Shown here piece by piece: positions 4,998 to 6,207 of a DNA stretch of 6,207 nt. The stretch's first letter is position 1. Each line of letters starts with the position of its first letter. Under the pieces are notes generated by a model that worked only from the letters and a program-made list of their open reading frames with translations, was not told where the DNA came from and searched no databases. This DNA is from Erysipelotrichia bacterium (lineage in GTDB: Bacteria > Bacillota_I > Bacilli_A > Erysipelotrichales > Erysipelotrichaceae). Location: assembly GCA_009929095.1 (NCBI GenBank), contig SABF01000095.1:1-6207 (forward strand), written 5' to 3'. The translations under genes were made by a program, and so were the position numbers.

Positions 4998-5755
4998 TTT
5001 TTCTTCTCCATGTTTTTCAGTTTCATTGATTCAACAATCCTCATCCGTATTTCGGATGGTACAAGCATTGCCAGATGATTAACAGCTCCCTGGATCAGCA
5101 CTGTTTTAGAACTGCTGCGATGGATATAGATCCATCTGGCCGTTTCTTCAGCACTTGCTGCCCCAGATGGTCTGATGCCATTGGACTTAGCATAGAATGC
5201 TGTATTCACAGGTCCTGGACATGGGCATAATACTTTTATGCCCGTATCTTTCAATTCCCGGGCAAGCGCCCGGCTGTAACTGACGGTAAATGACTTTGAG
5301 GCATAATATCCAGCGATATAAGGACCTGGCTGAAATGCTCCGGTAGAGCCGATGTTGATGATTGTACCAGATCCTTGTTTCTTCATATCTCTGGCAAACA
5401 GTTTGGAAAGCGTTACCATAGACGCATCATTCAGCTGAATCATTGCCTCATCACGTTCAATGGAAATCTCTTCCGCATATCCAGCCGATCCAAATCCGGC
5501 ATTGTTAATCAGTACATTCACTTCTGCTCTCTGCTTCACATTCTGATACAGCTGCAGTGCGCTGCCAGGCAGGGACAGGTCACAGCACACATTATCCGTC
5601 TGAACTTTGAATTCCTTTTCAAGCCGCCGGCAGGCATGCACCAGCTTATCCTTTGTTCGAGCAGCCAGAATCACATGAAAACCGGCCCTTGCGTAGCATC
5701 TGGCCAGTTCATATCCGATTCCTTCTGATCCGCCTGTTATCAGTACCGTTTCCAT
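4994..5755 (-). CDS. Classical short-chain dehydrogenase/reductase
   Basis: A 253-residue NAD(P)-dependent oxidoreductase with a Rossmann fold, cytoplasmic, substrate unknown. Seen: cofactor motif TGGSEGIG (7-14), NNAG (84-87), Asn109, and the catalytic set Ser137, Tyr150 and Lys154 (YYASK). The Arg in AART at residue 33, at the end of the second beta-strand, suggests preference for NADPH (inference). PCPGPVNTAF (178-187) is the usual loop after the active site. The last 15 residues are highly charged (KLKNMEKKK). ATG 5755-5753 follows AGGAT by 6 nt, and an in-frame TAG lies a few codons upstream. It overlaps the YitT-family gene by 4 nt. A strong terminator lies only 28 nt upstream of the start, leaving little room for an independent promoter. 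Confidence 0.95.
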   Translation of the reverse strand: METVLITGGSEGIGYELARCYARAGFHVILAARTKDKLVHACRRLEKEFKVQTDNVCCDLSLPGSALQLYQNVKQRAEVNVLINNAGFGSAGYAEEISIERDEAMIQLNDASMVTLSKLFARDMKKQGSGTIINIGSTGAFQPGPYIAGYYASKSFTVSYSRALARELKDTGIKVLCPCPGPVNTAFYAKSNGIRPSGAASAEETARWIYIHRSSSKTVLIQGAVNHLAMLVPSEIRMRIVESMKLKNMEKKK

Positions 5756-5783
5756 GCATTTATCCTATCATTGCCGGCACAGG

Positions 5784-5816
5784 AAAAAAAGCCAGGATCA
5801 TTAAGATCCCGGCTTT
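5784..5816 (-). terminator. Intrinsic terminator of the 104-aa gene
   Basis: On the minus strand AAAGCCGGGATC (5816-5805) pairs with GATCCTGGCTTT (5799-5788) around a 5-nt loop, with one G-U pair in the middle. The stem is 12 bp and runs into seven T residues (5790-5784) and CC. It begins 4 nt after the stop codon of the 104-residue gene. It is the clearest terminator in the window and has minus-strand orientation, since in the plus direction the internal pair becomes an A-C mismatch and the tail is not a T-run. Confidence 0.88.
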
Positions 5817-5820
5817 GCAT

Positions 5821-6135
5821 TTATTCGCTTTCCAATGCAGTTAACTGATCGTTGAGCAGCTTGATGAGCTTATTGTTAGAATTGACAAGATCTATGACAT
5901 CCTGCATGGTCTTCATATTCTCCCCTGCTGTATAAGCCTCGCCAATCCGTTCGTAGGCCTTCTGAACAGCCCGCTGATGCTGACCAATCTGAGAGCGGAG
6001 TTCCATCTTTCTGCGCTCCTTCTCCATTGTGCCGCTGAAGTCCTTGGTGCTGGAGTCAATAAACTTTGCTGTCTTGTCTACCATTGAATTTAAGCCGTCA
6101 TTGAGATCCTTCAGTGTCTTGTTCCAATCATCCAT
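5821..6135 (-). CDS. Hypothetical 104-aa helical/coiled-coil protein
   Basis: I do not recognise a named family. The product is hydrophilic and largely helical, without a signal peptide or membrane segment. An amphipathic N-terminal part (1-35, with aliphatic residues at spacings of about 3-4) is followed by a charged EKERRKMELRSQI segment (38-50). Then come AYERIGEAY (60-68), which resembles the LGxxYY turn of small stress-associated coiled-coil proteins in Gram-positives, and a C-terminal helix ending LLNDQLTALESE. It may be a two-helix coiled coil that oligomerises (inference). ATG 6135-6133 lies 1 nt after the stop of the preceding partial gene, with AGGAA about 10 nt upstream, so the two genes belong to one operon. 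A strong terminator follows the stop at 5821. Confidence 0.85.
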   Translation of the reverse strand: MDDWNKTLKDLNDGLNSMVDKTAKFIDSSTKDFSGTMEKERRKMELRSQIGQHQRAVQKAYERIGEAYTAGENMKTMQDVIDLVNSNNKLIKLLNDQLTALESE

Positions 6136-6136
6136 G

Positions 6137-6207
6137 TTATTTCATTTCCTTTCTTGACTTGTCCAACAAGTCTTCAATGATTTTCTTGATTTCATCTACA
6201 TCAGTTT
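6137..6207 (-). CDS. C-terminal fragment of an unidentified gene
   Basis: An open frame enters from the right edge on the minus strand and gives 22 residues, TDVDEIKKIIEDLLDKSR followed by KEMK, with TAA at 6139-6137. The other two minus-strand frames there have early stops. The helical, charged composition, the 1-nt spacing to the next gene and the AGGAA ribosome site for that gene inside this end all support real coding sequence. Too little is present to name a function. Confidence 0.6.
   Translation of the reverse strand, partial: TDVDEIKKIIEDLLDKSRKEMK

Overview
The window looks like an ordinary chromosomal segment of a low-to-moderate GC Gram-positive bacterium (Bacillota, probably an anaerobic Clostridia or Erysipelotrichia type). 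The grounds are strong purine-rich Shine-Dalgarno sites, a YitT/DUF2179 membrane protein, a cobalamin-independent QueH, and a small protein next to a Y-family polymerase that resembles clostridial partners of such polymerases. This placement is inference; no rRNA or other marker gene is present. TGA serves as a normal stop elsewhere (queH and the SDR gene) and TGG encodes Trp, so the code is standard.

Left part (1-2291): a damage-tolerance module. A Y-family translesion polymerase (292-1569, minus) overlaps by 14 nt a small partner gene with a GTG start (57-305, minus). Divergent from them is a LexA-like, self-cleaving S24 repressor (1698-2237, plus). The 128-bp intergenic region holds three evenly spaced copies of TTnnGCnnAA (centres about 1613.5, 1628.5 and 1644.5). 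The first two form a perfect 12-bp inverted repeat that covers the -35 and spacer of the polymerase promoter. The expected circuit is that the repressor shuts off the polymerase (and perhaps itself) and is inactivated by RecA-stimulated self-cleavage after DNA damage. The repressor frame is interrupted by TGA at 2235-2237; the next 17 in-frame codons look like the missing end of the S24 domain.

Middle part (2292-4136): queA (2377-3423) and queH (3416-4099), plus strand and overlapping by 8 nt, carry out the last two steps of queuosine synthesis on tRNA. A possible 23-codon leader ORF with a good RBS (2300-2371) lies just before queA, which itself has a poor RBS. A hairpin at 4102-4133 separates queH from the convergent genes on the right.

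Right part (4137-6207): minus strand. A C-terminal fragment of an unidentified gene (6137-6207) is followed after 1 nt by a 104-residue helical protein (5821-6135), then a strong terminator (5784-5816). Next come a classical SDR oxidoreductase (4994-5755) and a YitT-family membrane protein (4137-4997), coupled through an ATGA overlap. No gap between genes exceeds 300 bp. I saw no tRNA, rRNA, CRISPR array, insertion sequence or attachment site.
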